From NCBI RefSeq assembly GCF_013426895.1, contig NZ_AP023174.1:1-64000 (forward strand): DNA of 64,000 nucleotides, given 5' to 3'. Within the stretch, counting starts at the first letter, position 1. Each line of letters opens with the position of its first letter. The notes beneath the pieces were generated by a model. That model searched no databases and was not told the DNA's origin. It was given only the letters and a program-made list of their open reading frames with translations. The DNA comes from Paraburkholderia largidicola (GTDB taxonomy: Bacteria; Pseudomonadota; Gammaproteobacteria; Burkholderiales; Burkholderiaceae). This document shows, piece after piece, positions 46,199 to 57,644 of this stretch. A program made the translations under genes and the position numbers.

Positions 46199-46236
46199 AA
46201 AACGGCGCCTGAAACTCAGGCGCCGTTTTGTTTTTG
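46199..46236. terminator. Bidirectional terminator between Sel1 gene and rodA
   Basis: AACGGCGCCTGA (46201-46212) pairs perfectly with TCAGGCGCCGTT (46216-46227) over a 3-nt loop. T-runs on both strands serve the two converging genes. Confidence 0.93.
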
Positions 46237-46262
46237 CCGGTCATGCTGCTGGTGCGGTCGGG

Positions 46263-47411
46263 TCAGCTCTGCATCAAACGCTTCTGTCGCGCGACGCTCA
46301 TGATGAGTCCGATCGCGAAACCGAGCGTCGTCAACGCGGTGCCGCCGTAGCTCATGAACGGCAACGGCACGCCGACCACAGGAAGAATCCCGCTCACCAT
46401 GCCGATGTTCACGAACGCATAGGTGAAGAACGCCATCGTCAGCGAGCCGGCCAGTAATCGGCCGAATAGCGTCGCGCCGTTCGCCGCGATGTACAGCCCG
46501 CGCGCGATCAGCGCCATATAGAGCGTCAGCAACACGATACCGCCTGCCAGGCCGAACTCTTCGGAGAACACCGCGAAGATGAAGTCGGTGTGCTTCTCGG
46601 GAATGAACTCGAGGTGCGCCTGCGTGCCCTTCAACCAGCCCTTGCCGAGCGGACCGCCCGAGCCAATCGCGATGACGGCCTGAATGGTGTGGAAGCCTTT
46701 GCCCAACGGGTCGGATGTCGGATCGAGCAGCGTGCAGATGCGGTGCTTCTGGTAGTCATGCATCAGCGGCCATTGCACTTCAGGCTGGCAGATCTTGTCC
46801 TGGAACGTCGCGATAGCGCCGACGGCAATCACGCCCGCAATCAGCACAGGGACGATCAGCTTGAAGCTCAGCCCCGCGAAATAGATGACGAAGAAGCCCG
46901 CTGCGAACACGAGCACGGCTGTGCCGAGGTCGGGCTGCTTCGCGATGAGCCCGACGGGCACCGCGAGAATCAGCACGCCGACGATGTAGTCCCACCAGCG
47001 GATGTTGCCTTCGCGACGCTGGTAGTACCACGCGAGCATCAGCGGCGTCGCGATCTTGAGGATCTCCGACGGCTGGATCACCACGCCGACGTTGATCCAG
47101 CGTTTGGCGCCCTTGCGCGTGAGGCCGAATAACGCCACGGCGACCAGTAACGCGACCCCGAATGTGTAGAGCGGGACGGCGAAGCGCATCAGCGTCGTAG
47201 GTGGGATGTTGGCCAGCACCCACATCAGCGCGAACGTCAGGATGATGTTGCGCAGCTGGTCTTCGACGCGGCCGGGCACGTCGAGGCTCGCGCTGTACAG
47301 CGTCACAATGCCGACGCACAGCAGCAGAAACACGATCAGTGCGAGCGGGCGGTCGAAGCCCGCGAACATCTTCTTGAAGCGTTCGAGCCAGGCGCGCTTG
47401 TCGATTTGCAT
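46263..47411 (-). CDS. rodA: Rod-shape peptidoglycan glycosyltransferase RodA
   Basis: A 382-residue SEDS-family polymerase with about ten membrane helices. It pairs with PBP2 in the elongasome and extends lateral-wall glycan strands. Diagnostic parts are WINVGVVIQPSEILKIATP, IAKQPDLGTAVLVF with the catalytic Asp, and the C-terminal GVPLPFMSYGGTALTTLG. The ATG at 47411 has AAGGAG upstream and gives MQIDKRAWLE. It starts 10 nt after the mrdA stop on the same strand. Confidence 0.96.
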   Translation of the reverse strand: MQIDKRAWLERFKKMFAGFDRPLALIVFLLLCVGIVTLYSASLDVPGRVEDQLRNIILTFALMWVLANIPPTTLMRFAVPLYTFGVALLVAVALFGLTRKGAKRWINVGVVIQPSEILKIATPLMLAWYYQRREGNIRWWDYIVGVLILAVPVGLIAKQPDLGTAVLVFAAGFFVIYFAGLSFKLIVPVLIAGVIAVGAIATFQDKICQPEVQWPLMHDYQKHRICTLLDPTSDPLGKGFHTIQAVIAIGSGGPLGKGWLKGTQAHLEFIPEKHTDFIFAVFSEEFGLAGGIVLLTLYMALIARGLYIAANGATLFGRLLAGSLTMAFFTYAFVNIGMVSGILPVVGVPLPFMSYGGTALTTLGFAIGLIMSVARQKRLMQS

Positions 47412-47421
47412 GCCTTTCTCC

Positions 47422-49824
47422 TTACTCGTCGATGCCGCCGGAAACGGGACCACGCGGCACGGCCTGCGAGTCCTCGTTGCGCGACGGCGCGGCGGCGACC
47501 GGCCGCGCATCGCTGGCCGGACGGGGTTTTCGTGGGGACTTGCGGGCGTCGGACGCCTTGACGGGTGCCGCAGCCGTGGTGGCTGTCGCGTCAGATGCAG
47601 CGGGTGGCTGCGCGACCGTGGCCGACGCGACGCGCGGCGCCTTGGCCGGCTTCGACGCCGAAGCGGCTCGCGGCGCTGCGGCTGACGCAGCGACAGGCGC
47701 CGAAGCCGAGGCTGCGCCCGACGCCGCGACAGCGCCAGATGCATCCGATGGAGGCGCCGCATGCGGCGTTGATGCGCCCGCTGGCATCGGCAGCGGCTTG
47801 AAGCCGGCCGCGACGGCGACAGGCTGAATGTCGCCGGTAGGCGCCGCCGGCGCGCTGCCGATGACGGGCGCCGACGTTTCTTCCGTCGCCGACGCGGCCG
47901 CCACGACGGCTGCCTGCTCGACGCCCGGCTTCAGTCGGTCGACGAGGTAATAGTCGAGCACGCGCCGTGCGATCGGGCCCGCGGCTTGCGCGCCCCAGCC
48001 GCCGTTTTCGACGATCAGCGCGATCGCGATTTTCGGGTTGTCGGCGGGGGCGAACGCAATGAAGAGCGCGTGGTCGCGCAGATGTTCAGCGAGCGCGTGG
48101 CCGTGGTACTTCGCGCCTTGCAGCGAGAACACCTGCGCCGTCCCCGTCTTGCCCGCCGACACATACGCGGCATTGCGGAACACCTGATACGCAGTGCCCG
48201 ACGGGTTCATCGTCACGTTTTCCATGCCGCGCTTCACGACGTCGATATCGGACTGCTTCACGTCGATGCGTCCGTCGTCCTTCGGCACGGTTGCGCGCAA
48301 TGCCCGGGTGATCGGATTCTCGATCTCCTTCACAAGGTGCGGCTTCATCACCGTGCCGTTGTTCGCGAGTGTCGCCGTCGCGTGTGCGAGCTGAAGAATC
48401 GTGTACGAGTTGTAACCCTGGCCGATGCCGAGGCTGATCGTCTCGCCTTCGTACCAGCGTTGCTGCTCGGGCTTGCGATACGCCTTGTGCTTCCAGTCCG
48501 TCGAGGGCAGGATGCCGCGCGCTTCGCCGGCGATATCGATGCCCGTAATCTGGCCGAAGCCCCACGGTTTCATGAAGCCGGCGATCGCGTTGACGCCGAG
48601 ATCGTGCGCGAGCATGTAGAAGTAGGTGTCGTTCGACACCATGATCGCGCGGTTCATGTCGATCCAGCCCTGACCCTGCGGCACGTCGTTGCGGAACGTG
48701 TGGCCGCCGAACGTGTACGAGCCCGGATCCTGGAAGCCCCACTGCGGCGTGCGCTTATGCAGGGTCAGCGCGGCGAGCGCCATGAACGGCTTGTACGTCG
48801 AGCCGGGCGGATACGTGCCGTGCAGCGGACGGTTCAGCAGCGGGTGATCGGGCGAGTTGTTCAATTCGTCCCACGTCTGCTGGTCGATGCCGTCGACAAA
48901 CGAATTCGGATCGAAGCTCGGTGCGGACACGAACGCGAGCACGTCGCCTGTCGACGGTTCGATCGCGACGAGCGCGCCGCGGCGGCCGGCGAATGCCTGC
49001 TCGGCGACCTGCTGCAAACCAATATCGAGCGACAGCACGAGGTTGTTGCCCGGCGTCGCCTGCGTGCGCGACAGCGTGCGCACCGGGCGTCCGCCTGCCG
49101 TCACTTCGACTTCCTCGAAGCCCGTCAGACCGTGCAGTTCCGTCTCGTAGCTCTGCTCGACGCCGATCTTGCCGATGTAGTCGGTGCCCTTGTAGTTGTT
49201 CGCGTCGAGGCGCGCATCGTAGTGCTCGGGATCGCTGTCGTTCTGATCGCTGGCGTCGTCGATCTTGTCCTGGTCGCGCTGCGAAATGCGCCCGATATAG
49301 CCGATCACGTGCGCCGCCGTCGGTCCGAGCGGATATTGGCGGAACAGGCGCGCGCGCACTTCGACGCCCGGGAAGCGGAAACGCTGCGCGGTGAAGCGCG
49401 CGACTTCGTCGTCGGTGAGTCGTGTGCGGATCGGCAGGCTTTCGAAGTTCTTCGAGTCTTCCTGCAGCTTGCGGAAACGGCGACGATCGCGCGCGTCGAT
49501 ACTGATGACGGTCGCGAGATTGTCGATCACGTTGTCGAGCGTGTCGTTCAGCTTCGACGGCGTGATTTCGAGCGTGTAGGCCGAGTAGTTCTTGGCCAGC
49601 ACGACGCCGTTGCGGTCGGTGATGATGCCGCGGTTCGGCACGATCGGCGCGACCGAGATGCGGTTTTCATCGGCCTGCAGCGAATACTTGCTGTAGTGCC
49701 AGACCTGCAGGAACAGGAAGCGGAACGCGATCAGCCCGAAGCAGACGAACACGAACAGCCCCGCCGCCGCGACGCGCAGGCGGAATTTCGTGAGCTGCTG
49801 CTGGGTGTCCTTGAATTCGGTCAT
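47422..49824 (-). CDS. mrdA: Penicillin-binding protein 2 with long C-terminal tail
   Basis: An 800-residue transpeptidase. It has one N-terminal membrane helix (about 18-42), a pedestal domain and a transpeptidase domain with STYK (nucleophile S342), SND in MVSNDTYF and KTGTAQ (K559). It crosslinks lateral-wall peptidoglycan with RodA. After about residue 635 there is an Ala/Pro/Ser-rich tail of about 160 residues that is absent from typical PBP2 proteins. Such tails may reach into the periplasm, but this is inference. It lies between mreD and rodA in the elongasome cluster. Confidence 0.95.
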   Translation of the reverse strand: MTEFKDTQQQLTKFRLRVAAAGLFVFVCFGLIAFRFLFLQVWHYSKYSLQADENRISVAPIVPNRGIITDRNGVVLAKNYSAYTLEITPSKLNDTLDNVIDNLATVISIDARDRRRFRKLQEDSKNFESLPIRTRLTDDEVARFTAQRFRFPGVEVRARLFRQYPLGPTAAHVIGYIGRISQRDQDKIDDASDQNDSDPEHYDARLDANNYKGTDYIGKIGVEQSYETELHGLTGFEEVEVTAGGRPVRTLSRTQATPGNNLVLSLDIGLQQVAEQAFAGRRGALVAIEPSTGDVLAFVSAPSFDPNSFVDGIDQQTWDELNNSPDHPLLNRPLHGTYPPGSTYKPFMALAALTLHKRTPQWGFQDPGSYTFGGHTFRNDVPQGQGWIDMNRAIMVSNDTYFYMLAHDLGVNAIAGFMKPWGFGQITGIDIAGEARGILPSTDWKHKAYRKPEQQRWYEGETISLGIGQGYNSYTILQLAHATATLANNGTVMKPHLVKEIENPITRALRATVPKDDGRIDVKQSDIDVVKRGMENVTMNPSGTAYQVFRNAAYVSAGKTGTAQVFSLQGAKYHGHALAEHLRDHALFIAFAPADNPKIAIALIVENGGWGAQAAGPIARRVLDYYLVDRLKPGVEQAAVVAAASATEETSAPVIGSAPAAPTGDIQPVAVAAGFKPLPMPAGASTPHAAPPSDASGAVAASGAASASAPVAASAAAPRAASASKPAKAPRVASATVAQPPAASDATATTAAAPVKASDARKSPRKPRPASDARPVAAAPSRNEDSQAVPRGPVSGGIDE

Positions 49825-49999
49825 GCAGTTGGGCAGGAACTGCCGGTTATGCGGTTTGAATCAATTCGGCGGCGAGGCGTCGGTGCGTTGCCGGGTTCTG
49901 CGCTGCGTCGTCCGGTTGCGCAGCGCATTGTGTCGTCGAGCGCTTGTGAAGGCGGCGAAAAATCTGGCGCGTTCATGAGCGGACGGGCGGCGCAGGCGG

Positions 50000-50512
50000 T
50001 CAGATAGGCCGCGTATCGTCCGGATCGGCCGGACGGCGCTGCGGCATCAAAAGCAGAATGCTCGCGATCGGCCAGAGCGCCGCTTCGACGAACCCGTCGA
50101 TCAGATAACCCCAGCCCGGAAACGCCGCGCCCGTCAGCAGGCGGATCACGAACGGCACGAGTTGCGCGACGACGAGCAGCGGCATTACCGCGAAAACCTG
50201 CACGCCGATCGACATCCACAGCACGCGGCGATGGATCGTGATCGCGCCATACGACAGCAGCGTGTAGGCGAGCGCGTGTTCGCCGAGCAGGCTGGCGTTG
50301 TGCACGTCCATCAACAGGCCGAGCATGAACGCGATGCCCATGCCGACCTTGCGCGGCTGATGTACGTTCCAGAACAGCAACACGAGCGCGACGAAATCGG
50401 GCACGCCGACCAGACGGCCCCACGGCATCATGTTCAGCAGGAAAGCGGCGGCGAGGCTGAACGCGATGAAATAAGGATTGACGGGCTGCAGGATGTACTG
50501 CGGGCGATTCAT
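50000..50512 (-). CDS. mreD: Rod-shape protein MreD
   Basis: A 170-residue membrane protein with about five helices (starting PYFIAFSLAAAFLLNMMPWG and LVALVLLFW-like segments). It belongs to the elongasome with MreB, MreC, RodA and PBP2. The ATG at 50512 overlaps the mreC stop in ATGA. A 175-nt gap without recognised signals separates it from mrdA. Confidence 0.93.
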   Translation of the reverse strand: MNRPQYILQPVNPYFIAFSLAAAFLLNMMPWGRLVGVPDFVALVLLFWNVHQPRKVGMGIAFMLGLLMDVHNASLLGEHALAYTLLSYGAITIHRRVLWMSIGVQVFAVMPLLVVAQLVPFVIRLLTGAAFPGWGYLIDGFVEAALWPIASILLLMPQRRPADPDDTRPI

Positions 50513-51636
50513 TGCTTGGCCCCCTGATTTGCCCCTTGTGCGGCTTGAGGCTTCGCGCTCTTTTCAGCGGCCGGCTTCTTGTCGGTCGATGCTTTGCCGG
50601 CAGCCTTGCCCGACGATGCGGCGACCGGCGCAGCCGGTTTTGCCGGAGCCGTAGCTGCTGCAGGCGCCGATGCAGATGCCGTCGGAGCAGCCTTCGCGTC
50701 CTTCTCGCCTGGCTTGCCCTTGTCCTGCGCTTTCGCGTTCTTCTTCTTCGCTTCCTTCGCGGCTGCGGCGGGATCGGGTTCGTCGGCGGGGCGCGGCGGC
50801 ACGTTGTTCTCGTAGTGTAGGACAAGCAGATCGCGAGCACCGCGCACAGGTGCGATGGGCTGGCAGATCACGCGCGCGAACGCCGTATCCGCCTGCTTGT
50901 CGACGCGCACCACCTTCGCGACAGGCAGCCCCGGCGGATAGATACCGTCGAGACCGCTCGTCACGAGTTCGTCGCCGGCCAGCACATCGGCGCTGATCGG
51001 CACGAAACGCAGGTCGAGCGCGTCGCCCTTCGGCGTGCCGTAGATCACGCTGCGCAGACCCGTGCGGACGATCTGCACGGGGACGGCCTGATCCTTGTCG
51101 GTGAGCAACGTCACTTCCGACTGCATCGGGAACACGCGCGTCACCTGGCCGATCACGCCGTCTTCGTTGACGACAGGCGAACCGTCCCTGATGCCTTGCT
51201 GCGATCCGCGGCCGATCACGACCTTTTGCGTGAACGGATCACGCGTGTCGTACTGGATTTCCGCGGGGATCGACTGCGTTGTCATCCGTTGCGACAGTTG
51301 CAGCAGATTACGCAGATGCGCGTTTTCCGCGTCGAGCTGGGCCGCCTGGTTGGCCTGCTGCGACAACTGCAGATTGCGTGTGCGCAACTTGTCGTTCTCG
51401 CCACGCAGCGTCGCGCCGGTGACGGCGAGATCGGCGGCGCCCATGAAGATGTCGCGCGGCACCAGCGCCGCGCGCTGCAACGGATACAAGCCCGCGCCGA
51501 GCACGCCGCGAACGATTTCGAGCGTCCGGAAGCGGGCGTCGGAGATGAGCAGGGCGAGCGCCACCAGCACGAAGAAAATCAGTCGTGCGAGAGCCGAGGG
51601 GCCTTGCTTGAACAGGGGCGGCGGACTGTATTCCAT
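50509..51636 (-). CDS. mreC: Rod-shape protein MreC with Lys/Ala-rich tail
   Basis: A 375-residue protein with one N-terminal helix (about 15-35), a coiled coil (about 70-110, LRGENDKLRTRNLQLSQQ) and the beta-barrel core (about 115-280) that links MreB and PBP2. After residue 290 there is an 85-residue Lys/Ala/Pro-rich extension. The ATG at 51636 gives MEYSPPPLFK. A hairpin lies in the 127-nt gap to mreB, so mreCD may be less expressed than mreB. Confidence 0.94.
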   Translation of the reverse strand: MEYSPPPLFKQGPSALARLIFFVLVALALLISDARFRTLEIVRGVLGAGLYPLQRAALVPRDIFMGAADLAVTGATLRGENDKLRTRNLQLSQQANQAAQLDAENAHLRNLLQLSQRMTTQSIPAEIQYDTRDPFTQKVVIGRGSQQGIRDGSPVVNEDGVIGQVTRVFPMQSEVTLLTDKDQAVPVQIVRTGLRSVIYGTPKGDALDLRFVPISADVLAGDELVTSGLDGIYPPGLPVAKVVRVDKQADTAFARVICQPIAPVRGARDLLVLHYENNVPPRPADEPDPAAAAKEAKKKNAKAQDKGKPGEKDAKAAPTASASAPAAATAPAKPAAPVAASSGKAAGKASTDKKPAAEKSAKPQAAQGANQGAKQ

Positions 51637-51701
51637 GGTCGCCGGGAGCGTGAGCGAATGGGTGAAACGGCGGCGCGCTAGGCGCGCGCGCAATGCACAA
51701 A

Positions 51702-51738
51702 GCGCACAAAGGCTGGCGGAGCCAGCCTTTCAGTGCGC
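51702..51738 (-). terminator. Hairpin between mreB and mreC
   Basis: AAAGGCTGGC (51708-51717) pairs perfectly with GCCAGCCTTT (51721-51730), extended by an outer GCGCAC / GTGCGC after a 2-nt bulge. On the minus strand the inner stem ends in TTT. It probably terminates a fraction of the mreB transcript. Confidence 0.7.
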
Positions 51739-51763
51739 GCTGCAGACATGGAGACTGGCAACC

Positions 51764-53185
<1,422 letters not shown>

Positions 53186-53485
53186 ATGGCCCTGACTCTG
53201 ACCGATGTGAAACGCATCGCCCACCTCGCGCGGCTCGAATTGCCCGATGCCGACGCCGAGCACACGCTGACCCAGCTCAACGACTTCTTCGGCCTTGTCG
53301 AACAGATGCAGGCGGTGGATACAACGGGCATCGCGCCGCTCGCGCATCCCATCGAGCAGATCGAAGACGTGGCGCTGCGTCTGCGCAACGACGCCGTGAC
53401 CGAAAACGTGAATCGCGACGACTACCAGCGTCCGGCGCCCGCCGTGCAGGACGGCCTGTATCTGGTGCCGAAGGTGATCGAGTAA
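53186..53485 (+). CDS. gatC: Asp/Glu-tRNA amidotransferase subunit C
   Basis: A 99-residue subunit that stabilises GatA in the GatCAB complex. The family pattern [20 protein letters not shown] at the start and the C-terminal [18 protein letters not shown] are clear. It is the first gene of gatCAB. The 168-nt gap to gatA shows no terminator. Confidence 0.95.
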   Translation: MALTLTDVKRIAHLARLELPDADAEHTLTQLNDFFGLVEQMQAVDTTGIAPLAHPIEQIEDVALRLRNDAVTENVNRDDYQRPAPAVQDGLYLVPKVIE

Positions 53486-53653
53486 GCGCCGCGTCGATGA
53501 TTAAGCACAGGGTTGTGTGTCACGCGTGCGACTTGTCCGCGCGCAACACGGCCCGCTTTGTTCGGCACGGCCAGTCTGGCCCGGCCTGCCGGCGGGCGGC
53601 CGGATGCCTTCACGGCGGCGCATCGCGCCGTCGCGCTTTCCAGGAAAAACGCA

Positions 53654-55147
53654 ATGCATGAGAAAAGCTTGACCGAACTGCGCGCCGCGCTCGACGCGAA
53701 GCAATGCTCCGCGGTCGAACTGGCGCAGACGTATCTGAAACGGATCGACGACCACAAGGCGCTGAACGCGTTCGTTCACGTCGATGCGCAACAGACGCTC
53801 GCGCAGGCGCAAGCCGCCGACGCGCTGATCGTCGCCGGCAACGCCGGTCCGCTGACGGGTCTGCCCATCGCGCATAAGGACGTGTTCGTCACGCGCAACT
53901 GGCGCTCCACGGCCGGCTCGAAAATGCTCGAAAACTATACGAGCCCGTTCGATGCAACGGTCGTCGAGCGTATCGCGCGCGCGGGCATGGTGTGCGTCGG
54001 CAAGACCAATATGGACGAATTCGCGATGGGTTCGTCGAACGAGAACTCGTACTTCGGCCCGGTGCAGAATCCGTGGGATCGCAAGGCCGTGCCGGGCGGT
54101 TCGTCGGGTGGTTCGGCGGCGGCTGTCGCCGCGCGCCTCGCGCCCGCCGCGACTGGCACCGACACGGGCGGCTCGATCCGCCAGCCGGCGTCGTTCTCGG
54201 GCATCACGGGCATCAAGCCGACGTACGGCCGCGTGTCGCGCTACGGCATGATCGCGTTCGCGTCGTCCCTCGATCAGGGCGGTCCGATGGCGCAGACGGC
54301 CGCCGACTGCGCGCTGCTGCTCAACGCAATGGGTGGCTTCGACGAGCGCGACTCGACGAGCCTCACGCACGATCACGAAAACTACACGCGCTATCTCGGC
54401 CAGACATGGTCGGGCGCAGGCAACGCCGCTGACAAGCCGCTCGCGGGCCTGCGTATCGGCCTGCCGAAGGAATACTTCGGCGCGGGCCTCGCCGACGACG
54501 TGCGCGCATCGATCGATGCCGCGTTGAAGCAATACGAAGCGCTCGGCGCGACGCTCGTCGAAGTGTCGCTGCCGAAAACAGAACTGTCGATTCCCGTCTA
54601 CTACGTGATCGCGCCGGCGGAAGCGTCGTCGAACCTGTCGCGTTTCGATGGCGTGCGTTACGGCCATCGCGCGGCCGAGTATCGCGATCTGCTCGACATG
54701 TACAAGAAGTCGCGTGCCGAAGGCTTCGGCCCTGAAGTGAAGCGCCGCATTCTGGTGGGCACGTATGTGCTGTCGCACGGCTACTACGATGCGTACTACC
54801 TGCAGGCGCAGAAGATCCGCCGCATCATCGCGCAGGATTTCCAGGAAGCGTTCAAGCAGTGCGACGTGATCATGGGCCCGGTGGCGCCGTCTGTCGCGTG
54901 GGATATCGGCGCGAAGGGCGACGATCCCGTGCAGATGTATCTCGCGGACATCTACACGCTGTCGGTGAGCCTCGCCGGTTTGCCGGGCATGAGCGTGCCG
55001 TGCGGCTTCGGCGCGGGCGCGAATGCGCAGCGCCCGGTCGGCTTGCAGATCATCGGCAACTATTTCAACGAAGCACGCATGCTGCAAGTGGCGGACGCGT
55101 TCCAGCGCGTCACGGACTGGCATCGCAAGGCGCCGGCGGGAGTTTAA
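53654..55147 (+). CDS. gatA: Asp/Glu-tRNA amidotransferase subunit A
   Basis: A 497-residue amidase that frees ammonia from glutamine for conversion of misacylated Asp-tRNAAsn or Glu-tRNAGln. The Lys-Ser-Ser triad is K75 (PIAHKDVF), S150 ([13 protein letters not shown]) and S174 ([10 protein letters not shown]). The ATG at 53654 gives [10 protein letters not shown]. It ends 2 nt before gatB. Confidence 0.97.
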   Translation: MHEKSLTELRAALDAKQCSAVELAQTYLKRIDDHKALNAFVHVDAQQTLAQAQAADALIVAGNAGPLTGLPIAHKDVFVTRNWRSTAGSKMLENYTSPFDATVVERIARAGMVCVGKTNMDEFAMGSSNENSYFGPVQNPWDRKAVPGGSSGGSAAAVAARLAPAATGTDTGGSIRQPASFSGITGIKPTYGRVSRYGMIAFASSLDQGGPMAQTAADCALLLNAMGGFDERDSTSLTHDHENYTRYLGQTWSGAGNAADKPLAGLRIGLPKEYFGAGLADDVRASIDAALKQYEALGATLVEVSLPKTELSIPVYYVIAPAEASSNLSRFDGVRYGHRAAEYRDLLDMYKKSRAEGFGPEVKRRILVGTYVLSHGYYDAYYLQAQKIRRIIAQDFQEAFKQCDVIMGPVAPSVAWDIGAKGDDPVQMYLADIYTLSVSLAGLPGMSVPCGFGAGANAQRPVGLQIIGNYFNEARMLQVADAFQRVTDWHRKAPAGV

Positions 55148-55149
55148 GC

Positions 55150-56625
55150 ATGGCAACACAATGGGAAGTCGTTATCGGTCTCGAGACCCACGCGCAGTTG
55201 TCGACGGTCTCGAAGATTTTCTCGGGCGCGGCCACGCAGTTCGGCGCCGCGCCGAACACGCAGGCCTGCCCCGTCGATCTGGCGTTGCCGGGCGTGCTGC
55301 CCGTGATGAACCGCGGCGCTGTCGAGCGCGCGATCCAGTTCGGTCTGGCAATCGACGCGACGATCGCGCCGCGCAGCATCTTCGCGCGCAAGAATTACTT
55401 CTACCCTGATCTGCCGAAGGGCTATCAGATCAGCCAGTACGAAATCCCTGTCGTGCAGGGTGGCCAGATCACCATTCAGGTTCCGGCCAACGAAAAGGCT
55501 GGCAAGGAAGCGTACGAAAAGACGGTGAACCTGACGCGCGCCCACCTCGAAGAGGATGCGGGCAAGTCGCTCCACGAAGACTTCGCGGGCATGACGGGCA
55601 TCGACCTGAATCGCGCGGGCACGCCGCTGCTCGAGATCGTCACCGAGCCGGAAATGCGCAGTGCGGCCGAAGCAGTCGCCTATGCGAAGGCGTTGCATGG
55701 TCTCGTCGTGTGGCTCGGCATTTGCGACGGCAACATGCAGGAAGGCTCGTTCCGCTGCGATGCGAACGTGTCGGTGCGGCCGGTCGGTCAGAAGGAATTC
55801 GGCACGCGCGCCGAGATCAAGAACCTGAACTCGTTCCGCTTCCTCGAAGAAGCGATCCAGTACGAAGTGCGTCGCCAGATCGAACTGATCGAAGACGGCG
55901 GCACGGTGGTGCAGGAAACGCGTCTGTACGATCCGGACAAGCGCGAAACGCGTTCGATGCGCAGCAAGGAAGACGCGCACGATTACCGCTATTTCCCCGA
56001 TCCCGATCTGATGCCGCTCGTGATCGATTCCTCGTGGGTCGAGCGTGTGCGAGGCGAACTGCCGGAACTGCCGGCGGCGATGCAGCAGCGCTTCGTCGAG
56101 CAATACGGTCTGACGCCGTACGATGCAGGCGTCGTCACGTCGAGCAAGGCGATGGCCGCATACTACGAAGCCGTCGTCGCGAAGGTCGGCGCAGCGCAAG
56201 CGAAGGTCGCGGCGAACTGGCTGATGGGCGAAGTGTCGTCGCAACTGAACCGCGAAGACCTCGACATCGCGAACAGCCCGGTGTCTGCCGCGCAGCTCGC
56301 GCTCGTACTGCAACGCATCGCTGACGGCACGATCTCGAACAAGATCGCGAAGGAAATTTTCCTCGCGATCTGGGAAGAGAAGGCCACGGACGAAGCCGCC
56401 GCCGACCGCATCATCGAAGCGAAGGGCCTGAAGCAGATTTCGGATACGGGCGCGCTCGAAGCGATCATCGACGAAGTGCTCGCCGCGAACCAGAAGTCGG
56501 TCGAGGAATTCCGCGCGGGCAAGGAAAAGGCGTTCAACGCGCTGATCGGCCAGGCGATGAAGGCGACCAAGGGCAAGGCGAATCCGCAGCAGGTCAACGA
56601 GCTGTTGAAGAAGAAGCTGGGCTGA
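55150..56625 (+). CDS. gatB: Asp/Glu-tRNA amidotransferase subunit B
   Basis: A 491-residue kinase-like subunit that activates the misacylated tRNA and amidates it. It begins [20 protein letters not shown], has the cradle motif [18 protein letters not shown] near 155 and a C-terminal YqeY-like tail domain (about 330-490) ending in [14 protein letters not shown]. It directly follows gatA and is followed by a terminator. Confidence 0.97.
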   Translation: MATQWEVVIGLETHAQLSTVSKIFSGAATQFGAAPNTQACPVDLALPGVLPVMNRGAVERAIQFGLAIDATIAPRSIFARKNYFYPDLPKGYQISQYEIPVVQGGQITIQVPANEKAGKEAYEKTVNLTRAHLEEDAGKSLHEDFAGMTGIDLNRAGTPLLEIVTEPEMRSAAEAVAYAKALHGLVVWLGICDGNMQEGSFRCDANVSVRPVGQKEFGTRAEIKNLNSFRFLEEAIQYEVRRQIELIEDGGTVVQETRLYDPDKRETRSMRSKEDAHDYRYFPDPDLMPLVIDSSWVERVRGELPELPAAMQQRFVEQYGLTPYDAGVVTSSKAMAAYYEAVVAKVGAAQAKVAANWLMGEVSSQLNREDLDIANSPVSAAQLALVLQRIADGTISNKIAKEIFLAIWEEKATDEAAADRIIEAKGLKQISDTGALEAIIDEVLAANQKSVEEFRAGKEKAFNALIGQAMKATKGKANPQQVNELLKKKLG

Positions 56626-56678
56626 GTGTCGTAGTGGGACCGGCCTTCGCGTGCGGCATGTCGCATGCAAAGGCCAGG

Positions 56679-56727
56679 ACGGGCTGTTGTCGCATCGAAA
56701 GTCGCGCAACGGCCCGTTTGCTTTTCC
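56679..56727 (+). terminator. Terminator after gatB
   Basis: ACGGGCTGTTG (56679-56689) pairs with CAACGGCCCGT (56707-56717) with one T-G wobble and a 17-nt loop, followed by TTGCTTTT. Confidence 0.75.
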
Positions 56728-56764
56728 ATTCGACGTGACAGCCCGCCGCACAGGAGGAACAACG

Positions 56765-57601
56765 ATGGCAAAGAAGAACGGTCTCGACGAATATCGCGTG
56801 CCTCTTTTCGACGAAGGCAGCAAGTCCAAGTTTTCCCTCGCTGATGTCGATCCGTCCTTGAAGCCGTTTTCGACGGGTTCGAAAGATACCGACCGCGAAC
56901 GGCTCGCCGAGATCGGCGCGGCGCTCGATGCACAGCAGGAACGCCTGCACGCGCAGCGCGTGCAGCGTGTTTTGCTCGTGCTGCAAGGCATGGACACGAG
57001 CGGCAAGGACGGCACGATCCGCGCGGTGTTTCATGAAGTCGATCCGCTTGGCCTGCGCATCGTCCCATTCAAGGCGCCGACGCCCGTCGAGCTCGCGCAC
57101 GATTTCCTGTGGCGCATCCACTCGCAGGCGCCCGCCGCCGGCGAACTGACGATCTTCAACCGCAGCCATTACGAAGACGTGCTCGTGCCCGTCGTGCTCG
57201 GCTCGATGGACAAGGACGCGCGCCAGGCCCGATACCGGCACATTCGCGATTTCGAGCGGATGCTGGCGGAGAACGGCACGACGATCATCAAATGCATGCT
57301 GCACATTTCGAAGGACGAGCAGCGCGAGCGTCTGCAGGCGCGCATCGACGATCCGACCAAGCACTGGAAATTCGACGTCTCCGATCTCGACGCGCGCAAG
57401 CTGTGGGACAAGTATCAGGAGGCGTACGACGATGCGCTCGCCGCGACGTCGACGGATTACGCGCCGTGGTACGTGATTCCCGCAAACTCGAAGACGCATC
57501 GCAATGTGATGGTTGGCGAATTGCTGCTGCGCGCGTTCGAGTCGCTCAAGCTCGAATTCCCGCCCGCGAAAGAATCGCTGAAGGGCGTGATAGTCGAATG
57601 A
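56765..57601 (+). CDS. ppk2: PPK2-family polyphosphate kinase
   Basis: A 278-residue PPK2 enzyme that transfers phosphate between polyphosphate and nucleotides. The Walker A loop is LQGMDTSGKDGTIRAV (near 73-88). The Walker B-type segment FNRSHYEDVLVPVV and the lid arginines (ARYRHIRDFERM) follow. The ATG at 56765 has AGGAGG 8 nt before it. Single-domain members usually make ADP/GDP triphosphates from polyphosphate, or the reverse; the direction cannot be read here. It stands alone between gatB and xth. Confidence 0.92.
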   Translation: MAKKNGLDEYRVPLFDEGSKSKFSLADVDPSLKPFSTGSKDTDRERLAEIGAALDAQQERLHAQRVQRVLLVLQGMDTSGKDGTIRAVFHEVDPLGLRIVPFKAPTPVELAHDFLWRIHSQAPAAGELTIFNRSHYEDVLVPVVLGSMDKDARQARYRHIRDFERMLAENGTTIIKCMLHISKDEQRERLQARIDDPTKHWKFDVSDLDARKLWDKYQEAYDDALAATSTDYAPWYVIPANSKTHRNVMVGELLLRAFESLKLEFPPAKESLKGVIVE

Positions 57602-57644
57602 TCTTCACCTTTTCGAATAGACGAAAACATAACGAAGGAAAAAC

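Noticed and set aside
47986..50007. A 673-codon plus-strand open frame opposite mrdA
   Set aside because: Composition is typical of a high-GC shadow, with no ribosome site or recognisable domain; mrdA is certain.
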